A DNA stretch of 64,000 nt from Duganella alba (GCF_009674495.1 NZ_WKJN01000031.1:1-64000), one strand, 5' to 3'. Shown: positions 19,380 through 30,315, counted from the stretch's first letter. Numbers and translations: made by a program. Notes: a model not told the origin generated them from the letters alone.

Positions 19380-21714
19380 AATTTCTTTCCATTTGTTGTT
19401 TGCCCGCCAGGTACTGCTTTGGCCACGCGATGGTTTTGTAGCCGATACGCGCCGCTTCCGTCAGCGTCCACGCCGGATTGGCCAGGTGTGGACGCCCCAC
19501 CGCGCACAGGTCCGCGCGGCCGGCGGCGATGATGCTGTTGGCGTGGTCCGCTTCGTAGATCGATCCCACGGCGATGGCGCCGATGCCGGCTTCGTTGCGG
19601 ACGCGGTCCGCAAACGGTGTCTGGAACATGCGGCCATACACCGGTTTTTCCTTTTTGCTGACCTGCCCCGACGAGCAGTCGATCATGTCCGCGCCGGCGG
19701 CCTTGAACAGGCGCGCGATCCGCACCGCGTCATCCGGCGTGATGCCGCCTTCCACCCAGTCGTGCGCGGAGATGCGCACGCTCATCGGCTTGTGCGCCGG
19801 CCATGCCGCGCGCATTGCCGCGAACACGCGCAGCGGATAGCGGCAACGGTTTTCAAGACTGCCGCCATAGTCGTCGTCGCGCTGGTTGGTCAGCGGCGAG
19901 ATGAAGGACGACAGCAGGTAGCCGTGCGCGCAATGCAGTTCCAGCCAGTCGAAGCCTGCTGCGTCGGCGGCCAGCGTGGCGCGCACAAAGTCGGCCTGGA
20001 TGCGGTCCATGTCGTCCGCCGTCGCTTCGCGCGCGGTTTGCGAGACGCCATGCAGGTACTGCTGCGGCGATGCGGAGACCAGCGGCCAGTTGTCCTTCTC
20101 CAGCGGCCGGTCGATGCCGTCCCACATGGCGCGCGTGGAGCCTTTGGCGCCGGCATGGCCCAGTTGCACGGCAATCGCCGCATCCGTGTTCTGATGGACG
20201 AAGTCGACGATGCGCTTCCAGGCCTGCGTGTGCTCCGGAGCGTACATGCCGGGACAGAACGGCGTGATGCGCGCATCGGCGGAGACGCAGGTCATTTCGG
20301 CGAACACCAGCGCGGCGCCGCCCAGCGCGCGCGCGCCGAGATGCGCAAGGTGGTAGTCGCCGACCACGCCGTCCACCGCACTGTACTGCGCCATCGGCGA
20401 CACCAGGATGCGGTTTTTCAGCGTCAGGCCGCGCACCTGGTATGGCGTGAACATGGGCGGCACCGTCGGCGGCGAGGCGCCGGCGGCAGCGGCTGGTTTG
20501 GCGCCCGCTGCGACGGCCGCGGGCGACGGCTGTCCGGTCTGTGCGGCGGCGCGCTGCGCGAACCAGCTCTCGTAGTCAGACACATAGGCCGGGTCGCGCA
20601 GGCGCAGGTTTTCGTGCGACAGGCGCTGGCTGCGCGTCAGCATCGAGTAGGCAAACTGCGGCACTTCCATCGCCGTGTAGCGTTCGACGTTTTCGAACCA
20701 CTCCATCGAATTGCGGGCGGCGTTTTGCAGCTTGAGTACTTCCACCGCGCGCGCCGACTTGTAGGCTTCCAGCGCGGCGACCAGCTCCGGCTGCGCGGCA
20801 AAGCAGCGCGCCAGTTCGATGGCGTCTTCCAGCGCCAGCTTGGTGCCGGAACCGATGGAGTAATGCGCGGTGTGCGCGGCATCGCCCATCAGCACCACCG
20901 GCACCGCGCCGTTCCAGTGCACCCAGCGTCCACAGACGATGCGCGGAAACTTGATCCACATGGCCGAGCCGCGCAAGTGCGAGGCGTTCGACATCAGCTT
21001 GTGGCCGTCCAGCTGGTCGGCAAACAGGCGCTCGCAGAAGGCGATGGACTCTTCCTGGCTCATCTCCTCCAGCCCCGCCGCGCGCCACACCTCCTCGGGC
21101 GTTTCGACGATGAAGGTGGAGGTGTCGGCATCATACTGGTAGATGTGCGCCTGGAACCAGCCGAACTCCGTCTGCTTGAACGCGAAGGTGAAGGCGTCAA
21201 ACTTCTTGCGTGTGCCCAGCCACACAAAGCGGCAATGACGCTGCTCGATCTGCGGCTGATAGCTGTCCGCATAACGTGTGCGAATCCGGCTGTTCAAGCC
21301 ATCGGAGGCGATGACCAGGTCGGCCTCGTACTGCCGTTCGTCCGTCACGTCGGTTTCGAACACCAGCGACACGCCCAACTCCTCGCAACGATGCTGCAGG
21401 ATGTTCAGCAGGTGCTTGCGGCCGATGCCGCAGAAGCCATGACCGCCGGACGTCACCTTCTCGCCCTTGAAGAAGACATCGATATCGTTCCAGTGGTTGA
21501 ACGACGCCTCGATGGCTTGCGCGGTCTGCGGGTCGGCTTCGGCCAGGTTGCCCAGCGTCTGGTCGGAAAACACCACGCCCCAGCCGAAGGTGTCGTAGGG
21601 ACGGTTGCGCTCCACCACCGTGATCTGGTGCGCGGGATTCTGCTTCTTCATCAGCAGTGCGAAGTACAAGCCTGCGGGACCGCCGCCTATGCATACAATC
21701 TTCATGTCATTCAT
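19369..21714 (-). CDS. 2-Aminobenzoyl-CoA monooxygenase/reductase (salicylyl-CoA 5-hydroxylase-like two-domain flavoprotein)
   Basis: A 781-residue fusion. The N-terminal half (about 1-380) is a class A flavin monooxygenase with [20 protein letters not shown] (FAD-binding GxGxxG) and [18 protein letters not shown] (second FAD motif). After an Ala/Pro linker the C-terminal half (about 410-781) is an old-yellow-enzyme TIM barrel with [39 protein letters not shown] and [16 protein letters not shown]. This arrangement is that of the Azoarcus evansii enzyme that hydroxylates and reduces 2-aminobenzoyl-CoA; homologues are often labelled salicylyl-CoA 5-hydroxylase. The adjacent ligase supports the first. 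The start overlaps the ligase stop by 8 nt; ATG 21705 is an alternative. Confidence 0.9.
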   Translation of the reverse strand: MNDMKIVCIGGGPAGLYFALLMKKQNPAHQITVVERNRPYDTFGWGVVFSDQTLGNLAEADPQTAQAIEASFNHWNDIDVFFKGEKVTSGGHGFCGIGRKHLLNILQHRCEELGVSLVFETDVTDERQYEADLVIASDGLNSRIRTRYADSYQPQIEQRHCRFVWLGTRKKFDAFTFAFKQTEFGWFQAHIYQYDADTSTFIVETPEEVWRAAGLEEMSQEESIAFCERLFADQLDGHKLMSNASHLRGSAMWIKFPRIVCGRWVHWNGAVPVVLMGDAAHTAHYSIGSGTKLALEDAIELARCFAAQPELVAALEAYKSARAVEVLKLQNAARNSMEWFENVERYTAMEVPQFAYSMLTRSQRLSHENLRLRDPAYVSDYESWFAQRAAAQTGQPSPAAVAAGAKPAAAAGASPPTVPPMFTPYQVRGLTLKNRILVSPMAQYSAVDGVVGDYHLAHLGARALGGAALVFAEMTCVSADARITPFCPGMYAPEHTQAWKRIVDFVHQNTDAAIAVQLGHAGAKGSTRAMWDGIDRPLEKDNWPLVSASPQQYLHGVSQTAREATADDMDRIQADFVRATLAADAAGFDWLELHCAHGYLLSSFISPLTNQRDDDYGGSLENRCRYPLRVFAAMRAAWPAHKPMSVRISAHDWVEGGITPDDAVRIARLFKAAGADMIDCSSGQVSKKEKPVYGRMFQTPFADRVRNEAGIGAIAVGSIYEADHANSIIAAGRADLCAVGRPHLANPAWTLTEAARIGYKTIAWPKQYLAGKQQMERNYGR

Positions 21715-23311
21715 CGCGCAGTTTGAAGCGTTGCAGCTTGCCGGTTTCGGTGCGCGGCAAGGCCTTGAGGAATTTGATCGAACGCGGATATTTGTACGGC
21801 GCGATCTGCTCCTTCACAAACTCCTGCAACTGCGCCGTCAGCGCCGGCGACTCGGCAAAGCCGGCGCGCAGCACCACGTGCGCTTCGACGATCTGCCCGC
21901 GCTCCTCGTCCGCCCTGCCGATCACGCCGCATTCGGCCACGGCGGGATGGCGCAGCAGCACGTCCTCCACTTCCGGCCCGGCGATGTTGTAGCCGGCCGA
22001 GATGATCATGTCGTCGGTGCGCGAGCGGTAGTAGAAGTAGCCGTCCGCATCCATCTCGTAGGCGTCGCCGGTCAGGTTCCAGCCGTTGAGCACATAGTCC
22101 TGCTGTCGCTCGTCGGCCAGGTAGCGGCAACCGGTCGGGCCTTTCACGGCCAGCCGCCCGATCACGCCCGCGCCGACCGGATTGCCCTGATGATCGAGGA
22201 TGCAGGCCTGGTAGCCCGGCACCGGCTTGCCGGTCGCGCCGGGCCGCACCTTGTCGCCGGCGGCGGAGATGAAGATGTGCAGCAGCTCCGTTGCACCGAT
22301 GCCGTCGATCATGGTCAGGCCGGTCGCCTGGCGCCAGCTTTCGCGCGTGGCCAGCGGCAGCGCTTCGCCGGCCGACACGCTTTTCGTCAGGCTGGAGAGG
22401 TCGAACCGGTCCGCCAGCACCGCCATCTGGCGATAAAACGTGGGTGCGGTAAAACACACCGTGGCGCGCTGCGTCTCTATCGCTTTCAGCAGAGTTTCCG
22501 GCGTCAGCTTTTCCAGCAGCACGGCCGTGGCGCCCACGCGCAGGGGAAACAGCAGCAGTCCGCCCAGGCCGAAGGTGAACGCCAGCGGCGGCGTGCCGAT
22601 GAAGATGTCGCTGCGCTGCGATTGCAGCACCGAGCGCGGGAAGCAATCGCAGATCACCATCACGTCGCGATGGAAATGCATGGTGCCCTTGGGGACGCCG
22701 GTGGTGCCGGAGGTGAAGCTGATCAGGCACACGTCGTCGGCCGATGTGTCGACCGCGTCGAAGTGCGCGGATTGATCCGCCATCTGCGCCTGCAGCGCAT
22801 CGAACGTCAGGCTGTTGGCGCGGGCGGCGGCGGGCAGTTCGGCCGCCGCCAGTTCGGCGCACAGGCTGTCCGCGCACAGCACCGCGTTCACCTGCGCCTT
22901 GTTGGCGATGGCGCCCAGTTCGCGCGCGCGCAGCAGCGGCATGGTCGGCACGGCGATCAGGCCGGCCTTGAACACCGCCAGGATGCAGGCCGCCATCAGC
23001 GGGCTGTTGGCGCCGCGCAGCAGCACGCGATTGCCGGTCTCCAGCCGCATGGGGCCGCGCAGCACGTTGGCGATGCGGTCGACCTGCTGCCGCAACTGGG
23101 CGTAGGTCCATTCTTCCTGCGCGCCGCGGATGGCGATGCGTTCGGGATGGGCGCGCGCGCCGTCATCCAGCAGCAGCGCCGCGCAGTTGAGGCGCGGCGG
23201 ATACTGAAGTTCGGGGAGGTCGAAGCGCAATTCCGGCCACCATTCCGCCGGCGGCAGATGGTCGCGCGCGAAATGATCGGTGTAGGCGCTGGCTGCGAGG
23301 GCTTGGTTCAT
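21707..23311 (-). CDS. abmG: 2-Aminobenzoate-CoA ligase / benzoate-CoA ligase family
   Basis: A 534-residue acyl-adenylate-forming enzyme. The AMP motif is [17 protein letters not shown] (about residue 195), followed by [13 protein letters not shown] and [20 protein letters not shown], with the C-terminal adenylation Lys in [16 protein letters not shown]. The N-terminal [20 protein letters not shown] resembles 2-aminobenzoate-CoA ligases. It is the first gene of the operon, so anthranilate would be activated here and passed to the monooxygenase. Other aromatic acids cannot be excluded from sequence. Confidence 0.88.
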   Translation of the reverse strand: MNQALAASAYTDHFARDHLPPAEWWPELRFDLPELQYPPRLNCAALLLDDGARAHPERIAIRGAQEEWTYAQLRQQVDRIANVLRGPMRLETGNRVLLRGANSPLMAACILAVFKAGLIAVPTMPLLRARELGAIANKAQVNAVLCADSLCAELAAAELPAAARANSLTFDALQAQMADQSAHFDAVDTSADDVCLISFTSGTTGVPKGTMHFHRDVMVICDCFPRSVLQSQRSDIFIGTPPLAFTFGLGGLLLFPLRVGATAVLLEKLTPETLLKAIETQRATVCFTAPTFYRQMAVLADRFDLSSLTKSVSAGEALPLATRESWRQATGLTMIDGIGATELLHIFISAAGDKVRPGATGKPVPGYQACILDHQGNPVGAGVIGRLAVKGPTGCRYLADERQQDYVLNGWNLTGDAYEMDADGYFYYRSRTDDMIISAGYNIAGPEVEDVLLRHPAVAECGVIGRADEERGQIVEAHVVLRAGFAESPALTAQLQEFVKEQIAPYKYPRSIKFLKALPRTETGKLQRFKLRDE

Positions 23312-23358
23312 GATCGTCCTGAAGTCGGAAGTCGATAGGTATCCACTGCATCGCAGAT

Positions 23359-23387
23359 ACTTTAAGCCTAAACTATTCCGACATCAA
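23359..23387 (-). promoter_or_regulatory. Putative promoter of the 2-aminobenzoyl-CoA operon
   Basis: On the minus strand TTGATG (23387-23382) and TAAAGT (23364-23359) have a 17-nt spacer, 48 nt before abmG. Just upstream the element TGGTAT occurs twice in direct repeat with a 3-nt gap (about 23389-23403), which could be a regulator site. Confidence 0.4.
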
Positions 23388-23402
23388 GTGGTATACATGG
23401 TA

Positions 23403-24116
23403 TCAGCCGCCGTCCTGGCGGACCAGGCCCGCCTGGTGGATCACGGCGCGCACCACATCCGCCAGCACGGCCTGCACTTCCTCGTTCGACAGGCGGTCCG
23501 CTGCGAAGCTCTTCAGCGCCGCCGCCGCGCCGTGCAGGCCCAGCGTGACGCAGCCGGCGTGCAGGCGCTCGATGCGCACCCGCGCATCCTGCTGATCGCC
23601 CTTGGCCAGCACCGCTTCCAGATCGGTGGCGGCGGCCGTCAGCTGGTTCTGGAAACCGCTGAGGTAGACCAGCAGCCGCTCGGCGTTGATGCCCAGGCGG
23701 CGCAAGGTATCGGCCGGCGCTTCGGCCAGATGTTCGTAGCCGCTGGCCGCCTGGTCGAGGAAACCCACCAGGTGCACGCGCACCTGCTCCGCCTGGAACG
23801 GCTTGACGATATAGCCGGCGGCGCCGGCCTTGGTGGCTTCCTGCACGGTGTCCTTGTCGTTGGCCGAGGTGACCAGCACGAACGGCATGCTGTTCAACTC
23901 CGCATGCGCTTTCACCCGCTGCAGCAGTTCGATGCCCGACAGGCGCGGCATGCGCAGGTCGCAGAAGCAGATGGCCGGCCGCAGACCATCCTCCAACTGC
24001 TGCCAGGCGTCGGCGCCGTCCTCCGCTTCGACGATGTCGAAACTGCCGCAACTGTCGATCAGGTGCATCAACACCATTCGTGAGACGACATCATCGTCCA
24101 CTACCAGAACTTTCAT
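23403..24116 (-). CDS. Response regulator with helical Hpt-like C-terminal domain
   Basis: A 237-residue protein. Residues 1-122 are a receiver domain: LVVDDDVVSRMVLMHLID at the acidic pocket, phosphoacceptor Asp53 in CDLRMPRLSG, Thr/Ser in LVTSAND and Lys in YIVKPF. The rest is helical, with no DNA-binding motif; RIERLHAGCVTLGLHGAAAA resembles a degenerate Hpt helix. GGGAG precedes the ATG at 24116. It follows the hybrid kinase by 79 nt in the same direction, so it is probably the output or relay partner of that kinase. Confidence 0.85.
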   Translation of the reverse strand: MKVLVVDDDVVSRMVLMHLIDSCGSFDIVEAEDGADAWQQLEDGLRPAICFCDLRMPRLSGIELLQRVKAHAELNSMPFVLVTSANDKDTVQEATKAGAAGYIVKPFQAEQVRVHLVGFLDQAASGYEHLAEAPADTLRRLGINAERLLVYLSGFQNQLTAAATDLEAVLAKGDQQDARVRIERLHAGCVTLGLHGAAAALKSFAADRLSNEEVQAVLADVVRAVIHQAGLVRQDGG

Positions 24117-24195
24117 GTGGCTCCCTATGTCGTGTAGTAACGATATTACATCAAACACCGATTCTTGCAACGTCCAGGACAGAGAAAGATACACC

Positions 24196-27100
24196 TTACA
24201 GCGTGCTAGTTGCGCGTGCCCTTTCCAGCAGGCGGCGCAGCAGCGGCATGGCCGATTCCACCTGCGCCCAGTTGCCGTGATCCGCCTCCAGTTCGAGGTC
24301 GCCGCACAGCGCCTGCAGCTCCTGTTCCTCCAGGTAGCCGGCGCTGCCCTTCATGCCGTGCAGCAGGCGACTGGCGGTCTCGCTGTCGCGCTCCACCAGG
24401 GCCTGTTCCAGGTCCGCCAGCCGCAGCGGCGCGTCCTGATGGAAGGCGCTGCGCAGCCGCGCTTTCAGGTCGCTGGCGCCGCCGCTGTGCTGCGTCAGGC
24501 GCGAGGTCTCCAGCGCGGCCGGCGCCACGCCGAACATCGAATCGAGTTCCGGCGTGCCGGCGGCCGGATTGCGGCGCGGCTGCATGCGCGGCAACTGGAA
24601 GCCGCGCTGCAACTGACGCTCAATCGCGCGGCTTAACTGAAAGTGCAATTTATCCTCGTCGATCGGCTTGGTGAGGAAATCGTCCATGCCGGAGGCCAGG
24701 TAGCGGCTGCGGTCTTCCTCGCTGGCGTTGGCGGTCAGCGCGATGATCATCAGTTCCTGGTCGCGCACCGGCGCGAATTCCGGGCCGCCGGAACGGATCA
24801 GCCGCGTGGCGCTGGCGCCGTCCATTTCCGGCATGCGGCCGTCCATCAGTATCAGGTCGTAGCGCGTCAGCGAGCAGGCCTTGACCGCCAGCGCGCCGTT
24901 GGCCGCGATGTCCACCTTGTGGCCCAGGTCTTCCAGCATCATGCGGATGATGATCTGGTTGGTCGGGAAGTCTTCCGCGCACAGCACCTTCAACTGATGG
25001 CTGTGCGGCTCGCGCGGCACCTGCGGCACCAGCGGCGGCGCCACGCCGTTCGGCAGCGGCAGTTCGAACAGGAAGGTGCTGCCCTCGCCCGGCGTGCTGA
25101 CGGCGTTGATGCTGCCACCCATCAGCTCCACCAGCTGGCGGCAGATCGCCAGTCCCAGACCGGTGCCGCCGTAGCGCCGCGTGGTCGAGGCGTCGGCCTG
25201 TTCGAACTGCTGGAACAGGCGCGGGATCGCATCGGCTTCGATGCCGATGCCGGTGTCGGAAACGCTGAAGCGGATGCGATTGTCGCCGCCATCATCGTTC
25301 GCGTCATCCGGCACGCGTTCGACGCGCATCGTCACCATCCCCTCGCGGGTGAACTTGAAGGCGTTGCCGACCAGGTTGACCAGCACCTGCCGCAAGCGGG
25401 TCGGATCGCCCACCACGAACTGCGGCAGGCCGTCGTCGAACTCCATGCGGAAGCCGACGCTGTGCGCGGCCGCCTGTTCTTCAAAGAGGCTGACCACATT
25501 CTCCACCGCCGACGACAGCGAGAAATCGATGTTCTCGATGGTCAGCTTGCCCGCTTCGATCTTGGAGAAGTCCAGCAGGTCGTTGATGATGGACAGCAGC
25601 GACTGCGCATTGGCCTGGCCACGCAGGATCTGCTCGCGCGTGCCCTCCGCCAGGCTGGCGTCGCGCAGCGCGAAGCCCAGCATGCCGATCACGCCGGCCA
25701 GCGGCGTGCGCATCTCGTGGCTCATATTGGCCAGGAATTCGGACTTCTGGCGCGTGGCGTCTTCCGCCTTCTTCTTGGCGTAGCGCAGGCGCTCCTCGTT
25801 GTCCTGCAAGGCGCGGTTGGCCAGCGCCAGCTCCTCGGTATGCAGCCGCACCTGGCGTTCCTGCGCCATCAGCTGGTCGCGCGTGTGGCGCAGTGTTTGC
25901 AGCGTTTCTTCCAGCTGCTGGTAGGCGCGCGCGTTTTCCAGGCCGGCGGCGGCGTGGGACGCCAGCGTTTGCAGCATGTCCATGTGGATGCGCTGGTAGC
26001 TGTTGCGCTCCGTGCTCTGCACGCTGAGCAGGCCGACCACCTTGTCGCCGACGATCAGCGGCGCGTACATCATCGAGTTCGCCGCCTCCGAACTCACGCC
26101 ATCCTCGCGCACGCACGGCGCCAGCGACGCCAGGCCGGATTCGTCCATGTAGTCGCGGTACTCTTTCTGGAAGTCGTTGATGAAGATCGGCTTGCGCTGG
26201 GTCAGGCACCACACGGCCAGCTGGTTCGGCTGGTCGAGCCGGCGCTGATACGGCAAGGTGCGCACGCCGCCCTCGATGGCGAACGGGAAGTCGATCACGC
26301 CCAGTTCCTCGCGCACGAAACCGATGCCGAAGATCTGCGCGTTCATCAGGTGATTGACGTGGCGGTACAGCGTCTGCATGGTGGTTTCCATGTCCAGCGA
26401 GGCGCTCATCTCGCGTCCCAGCTCGCTCAGCACGGAGATATTGCGGTGCGCCTGCTCCACTTCCTCCTTCTGCCGCTCGGTGTCGATGCGGCGCTGCTCG
26501 GCCTCGGCGCGCTGCGCCTCCGCTTCCAGCCGCCGGCGTTCCAGTTCGTGCTTCTGATGTTGCAGCTGCTGGTTCTTGTGCTCCACTTCGGCCGTGCGCG
26601 ATCCCACCAGGTGTTCCAGCCGCAGTTGCTGATGGCGCAGGCTGCGCACGCGCGCGTGATAGACGGCGTAGGCCGCGCCCAGCGCCGCCAGCAACACCAG
26701 CGTGCGGAACCACCAGGTCTTCCAGAACGGCGGCCGGATGGTGATCTCCAGCGTGGCGGCGTTGTCGTTCCAGATGCCGTCCTTGTTGGCCGCCTTCACG
26801 CGGAACAGGTACTTGCCCGGGTCCAGATTGGTGTAGGTGGCGAAGCGCTTGGTGGCGTCGGTGACCACCCAGTCCTCGTCAAAGCCTTGCAGCTGGTAGG
26901 CGAAGCGGTTGCGCTGCGGCGCCGCGTAGTGCAGCGCGGCGAACTCCAGCGAGAACACGGAATCCTCCTCCAGCAGCGTCAGTGCGCTGGTGTGCTCGAT
27001 GGCGGTCTTCAGCACGTCCGGATGCTCGCCCTGCCCCGGTTTGAGCGACTTGTTAAAGATCTGGAAATCGGTGATGGCCACCGTCGGCGCCACGCTGTTT

Positions 27101-29136
27101 TCGCGCACCTCGCCCGGCGCGAACGCGGTGATGCCGTTGAAACCGCCGAAGTACAGCGTGCCGTCCGGCGTGCGCAGCGCCGCGCCGTCGAAGTAGGCGC
27201 CTTCGATGGTGCCATCGGCGCCGCTGTAGTTGCGCACCAGGCCCGTTTCGACATTCAGGCGCGACAGCCCGCTGTTGGTGCTCAACCAGAGATTACCCGC
27301 GTCGTCCGGCAGGATCGAGGCGATGGCGTCGTCGGCGATGCCGTCCTTGCGCACGTAGCGGCGGAACCTGACGCCGCCGTCCGCCGCCACCTCCATCCGG
27401 TTCAGGCCCGCCGCGGTGCCGACCCAGATGGTGCCGCGCGCGTCCTGGTACAGGTAGTGCACTTCGTCGTGACTGAGGCTGTACGGATCGGCGGGGTCGC
27501 GGCGGAAGTGGCGGAACTTGCCGGTCTTGCGGTCCAGCAGATCGAGGCCGTTGAAGGTGCCGACCCACAGCTGGCCGCTGCGGTCCTCCAGGATCGGCCG
27601 CACCACGTTGTCGGACAGGCTGGCGATGTCGGACGGGTCGTGGCGGAAGGTGCGCACTTCCATGGTCTGCGGGTCGAGCCGGTGCAGGCCGCCGCGCGAG
27701 GCGATCCACAGGATGCCGCTGTGATCCTGCACGATGTTGCGGATGGTGTCGCTGGCCGGATCGCCGCGCACGAAGGACAGCGCGCGGATCGCGCCGGTGG
27801 CCAGGTTCAGGTGATTGACCCCGGCCGGGCCGCCCAGCCACAGGTTGCCGTTCTTCTCGCGCCACAGCGAGGTGACCTGGTCGTCGCTGATGCTGTTGGC
27901 GTGTTTCGGATCGTGGCGCCACACCTTGCTTTCGCCGGTCACAGGATCGTACAGATTCAGGCCGCCGCTGCTGCCCAGCCACAGCTTGCCGTGGCCGTCG
28001 GGCAGGATGGCGCGTATCTTGTTGTCCGACAGCGGGTTGGGCTGCTCCGACTGGCGCACGATGCGGGCGAAGCCGCCGCTGCCCATGTCGACCCGGCTGA
28101 CGCCATCGTTCCAGGTGCCGACCCAGAAGGTGCCGACGCGGTCGCGGAACAGCGCCGAGATCTGGTTGTCCGCCACGCTGTGCGTGTCGCCGACCTGGTG
28201 GCGGTACTGCACCAGCCGCTCTTCCGACGGCAGCCAGCGGAACAGGCCATCGGCCAGCGAGCCGGCCCACAGATTGCCCTCGCCGTCCTCATACAGCGCG
28301 GTGATGCTGACGCCCGGCTGCAATCCCTCGCGCGCACCGAGGCGGCGGCGCTGCGGCTCCTTGCCCAGCAGGCGCCATTGCTCCAGGCCTCCCTGGGTGC
28401 CGACCCACAGCGTCTGCGCGCTGTCCACCTGCAGCGCGACCACCGAATTGAATTTGCTGTCGCCGCCGGCGTCGATGGCGTAGTGCTCGAACTTGGCGCC
28501 GCCCGGCGGCAGCATGTCCAGGCCCGACGCGGTGCCGACCCACAGGCGGCCGGCCGCGTCGCGCGCCAGCGCCGCCACGTGGTCGTTGGACAGGCTGCCG
28601 GCATCGGCCGGATCGTGGTGCCAGGTGGTGAAGCGCTTGCTGGCCGGGTCGAAGTGATGCAGGCCGTCGGCGCTGGCGATCCACAGGCCGCCCAGGCCAT
28701 CGTCGGCGATCGCGCGCACGTGGCGGTTGCCGTTGCCGCGCTGCGCCGATTCGCGCGGCAGGAAGTGGGTGAAGGTCTTGCTGGCCGAGTCGTAGCGATC
28801 CAGGCCGCCGTCGGTGCCGATCCACAGCTGGCCGGAGCGGTCCAGGTGCAGCACCCGCACCCAGTTGTCCACCAGGCTATTCGGGTCGGACACCGCGCTC
28901 TTGTAGGTGATGGTGCGGTAGCCGTCGAAGCGCGTCAGGCCGGCCTGGGTGCCGAGCCAGATGAAGCCCTGGCGGTCCTGGGCGATGGCCAGCACGGTTT
29001 CCTGCGCCAGGCCATGCTCCACGCTGAGCTGTTCAAAACGCAGGGTGCGCGGCGGCGCGCCGGCCCATGCCGTGGTTTCCCACAGCAGCAGGGCCGGCAA
29101 CAGCAGCCAATGGCAGAAGCGTTTAAAACAGCGCAT
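24196..29136 (-). CDS. Hybrid sensor histidine kinase with double beta-propeller, Y_Y_Y, GAF, REC and Hpt domains
   Basis: A 1646-residue membrane sensor. Signal/anchor at 1-26; then about fourteen DxxGxLWxGTxxGLxR repeats (about 35-690), which fits two seven-bladed propellers; Y_Y_Y domain (about 720-800; PGKYLFRVKAANKDG); a transmembrane helix near 807-826; coiled coil; GAF (about 900-1070); HisKA with His1140 in SHEMRTPLAG; HATPase with DTGIGI and GGTGLGLAI; REC with Asp1432 in ILMDGRMPEMDG; and an Hpt domain with His1593 in HGMKGSAGYL. This BACOVA-like layout suggests sensing of a periplasmic ligand, perhaps a carbohydrate, with a full His-Asp-His relay to the response regulator next door. 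The gene starts 4 nt after the patatin stop. Confidence 0.92.
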   Translation of the reverse strand: MRCFKRFCHWLLLPALLLWETTAWAGAPPRTLRFEQLSVEHGLAQETVLAIAQDRQGFIWLGTQAGLTRFDGYRTITYKSAVSDPNSLVDNWVRVLHLDRSGQLWIGTDGGLDRYDSASKTFTHFLPRESAQRGNGNRHVRAIADDGLGGLWIASADGLHHFDPASKRFTTWHHDPADAGSLSNDHVAALARDAAGRLWVGTASGLDMLPPGGAKFEHYAIDAGGDSKFNSVVALQVDSAQTLWVGTQGGLEQWRLLGKEPQRRRLGAREGLQPGVSITALYEDGEGNLWAGSLADGLFRWLPSEERLVQYRHQVGDTHSVADNQISALFRDRVGTFWVGTWNDGVSRVDMGSGGFARIVRQSEQPNPLSDNKIRAILPDGHGKLWLGSSGGLNLYDPVTGESKVWRHDPKHANSISDDQVTSLWREKNGNLWLGGPAGVNHLNLATGAIRALSFVRGDPASDTIRNIVQDHSGILWIASRGGLHRLDPQTMEVRTFRHDPSDIASLSDNVVRPILEDRSGQLWVGTFNGLDLLDRKTGKFRHFRRDPADPYSLSHDEVHYLYQDARGTIWVGTAAGLNRMEVAADGGVRFRRYVRKDGIADDAIASILPDDAGNLWLSTNSGLSRLNVETGLVRNYSGADGTIEGAYFDGAALRTPDGTLYFGGFNGITAFAPGEVRENSVAPTVAITDFQIFNKSLKPGQGEHPDVLKTAIEHTSALTLLEEDSVFSLEFAALHYAAPQRNRFAYQLQGFDEDWVVTDATKRFATYTNLDPGKYLFRVKAANKDGIWNDNAATLEITIRPPFWKTWWFRTLVLLAALGAAYAVYHARVRSLRHQQLRLEHLVGSRTAEVEHKNQQLQHQKHELERRRLEAEAQRAEAEQRRIDTERQKEEVEQAHRNISVLSELGREMSASLDMETTMQTLYRHVNHLMNAQIFGIGFVREELGVIDFPFAIEGGVRTLPYQRRLDQPNQLAVWCLTQRKPIFINDFQKEYRDYMDESGLASLAPCVREDGVSSEAANSMMYAPLIVGDKVVGLLSVQSTERNSYQRIHMDMLQTLASHAAAGLENARAYQQLEETLQTLRHTRDQLMAQERQVRLHTEELALANRALQDNEERLRYAKKKAEDATRQKSEFLANMSHEMRTPLAGVIGMLGFALRDASLAEGTREQILRGQANAQSLLSIINDLLDFSKIEAGKLTIENIDFSLSSAVENVVSLFEEQAAAHSVGFRMEFDDGLPQFVVGDPTRLRQVLVNLVGNAFKFTREGMVTMRVERVPDDANDDGGDNRIRFSVSDTGIGIEADAIPRLFQQFEQADASTTRRYGGTGLGLAICRQLVELMGGSINAVSTPGEGSTFLFELPLPNGVAPPLVPQVPREPHSHQLKVLCAEDFPTNQIIIRMMLEDLGHKVDIAANGALAVKACSLTRYDLILMDGRMPEMDGASATRLIRSGGPEFAPVRDQELMIIALTANASEEDRSRYLASGMDDFLTKPIDEDKLHFQLSRAIERQLQRGFQLPRMQPRRNPAAGTPELDSMFGVAPAALETSRLTQHSGGASDLKARLRSAFHQDAPLRLADLEQALVERDSETASRLLHGMKGSAGYLEEQELQALCGDLELEADHGNWAQVESAMPLLRRLLERARATSTL

Positions 29137-29139
29137 GCG

Positions 29140-30315
29140 TCACGATTCAAAGAAGGCCAGCACGTCGCTCTTGCGCGCGAAGGTGTCGCGCTGGCCGAGG
29201 CGTATCAACTCGCAGGTGTAGGTCGATTCAAACAGCAGGTAGGAAGCCAGCGCCGCGCCGCGCGCCTCGGTGGCGCCGATGCCGGACAACATGGTGCGGA
29301 TCGGCGCCGGCAGGCTGCCGATGTGGCGCGTGGCGATATCGTCCAGCCGTTCGGACGGCGCGATCACCAGCAGCTTGACCGGCTTGAGCGGCGTCTGCTC
29401 CAGGTATTCCGGCGGCAGCATCGACAGCGTCTTGTTGATGCGCTCCAGCCGCTCGATGTCGACCGCCAGGCCGTCGAGGAAGATCGACGACAAGGCATGG
29501 CCGGCGATCTGCGCCAGGCTCGGATAGCGGGCGGCGTTCTTTTCGGCGGCGCTGCGCGACGGTTCGGTCAGCCGTCCGGCGCCCACCACCAGCACCTTGC
29601 TGGCGCCGAGATGGATGGCCGGCGAGATCGGCGCCAGCTGGCGCATCGAGCCGTCGCCGCAGTATTCGCGGTGGCCGCCCATGTACAGCGGCGTGGCCGG
29701 GAAGATGAACGGGATCGCCGACGACGCCAGCAGGTGCTCGACGCCGATCTGGTCCTGCAACGCCACGCGCTGCATGCGTATCCACGGCGCGATGTCGGCG
29801 GCGGTCTGGTAGAACGTCAGGTGATTGCCGGCGGTGTAGGACGAGGCGGTGACGGCCAGCGCGTGCAGCAGCCCTTCCTGCAGCACGGCGTCCAGGCGCG
29901 GCAGGTCCAGCATGCGGTGCAGCAGGCCGACCAGCGGTGTATTGTCCAGCAGCGAGGCTGGCGGCGCGGCGCGCCATTTGCGCAGCAGCCAGCCGAAAGA
30001 CAGCAACGACAGCCAGCGCGCGCCGGAACGGATCACGCCCAGGGAGTCGGCGCGGTAGACCTGTTCGACCTCGATGTTCTGCCAGACGTCGAGCAGCTTT
30101 TGCACGCCCTCGCCGAAATTGTCGGCCCGGCAGGCCAACGCCGTGGCGTTGATGGCGCCGGCCGAGGTGCCGCAGATGATGTCAAACGGATTCCGGGCCG
30201 GGGGCCAGCCCTCCTCCCATAAAATCTCGGAAATCGCCTGCAGCACGCCAACCTGGTAAGCCGCCCGCGCGCCGCCGCCGGTCAGGATCAAGCCTGTTTT
30301 CTTTTGTAGTCCCAT
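29140..30315 (-). CDS. Patatin-like phospholipase
   Basis: A 391-residue protein. It opens with the oxyanion loop GLILTGGGARAAYQVGVLQA, the nucleophile elbow CGTSAGA with Ser51, and the dyad Asp in YCGDGSMRQL, so the Ser-Asp dyad of patatins is complete. Members hydrolyse membrane lipids as acyl hydrolases. It is immediately upstream of the hybrid kinase (3-nt gap) and likely co-transcribed; whether it is regulated by or feeds into that signalling system is inference. No signal peptide is seen, so it probably acts from the cytosol. Confidence 0.88.
   Translation of the reverse strand: MGLQKKTGLILTGGGARAAYQVGVLQAISEILWEEGWPPARNPFDIICGTSAGAINATALACRADNFGEGVQKLLDVWQNIEVEQVYRADSLGVIRSGARWLSLLSFGWLLRKWRAAPPASLLDNTPLVGLLHRMLDLPRLDAVLQEGLLHALAVTASSYTAGNHLTFYQTAADIAPWIRMQRVALQDQIGVEHLLASSAIPFIFPATPLYMGGHREYCGDGSMRQLAPISPAIHLGASKVLVVGAGRLTEPSRSAAEKNAARYPSLAQIAGHALSSIFLDGLAVDIERLERINKTLSMLPPEYLEQTPLKPVKLLVIAPSERLDDIATRHIGSLPAPIRTMLSGIGATEARGAALASYLLFESTYTCELIRLGQRDTFARKSDVLAFFES

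Noticed and set aside
19234-23338. Long plus-strand frames opposite the 2-aminobenzoyl-CoA operon
   Set aside because: Antisense shadows of the monooxygenase and ligase genes; no ribosome site and no family motif.
24643-30222. Very long open frame on the plus strand opposite the sensor kinase and patatin genes
   Set aside because: It is the antisense image of high-GC coding DNA; its protein is Arg/His/Gln/Val-rich without any domain, and the minus strand holds complete known proteins.
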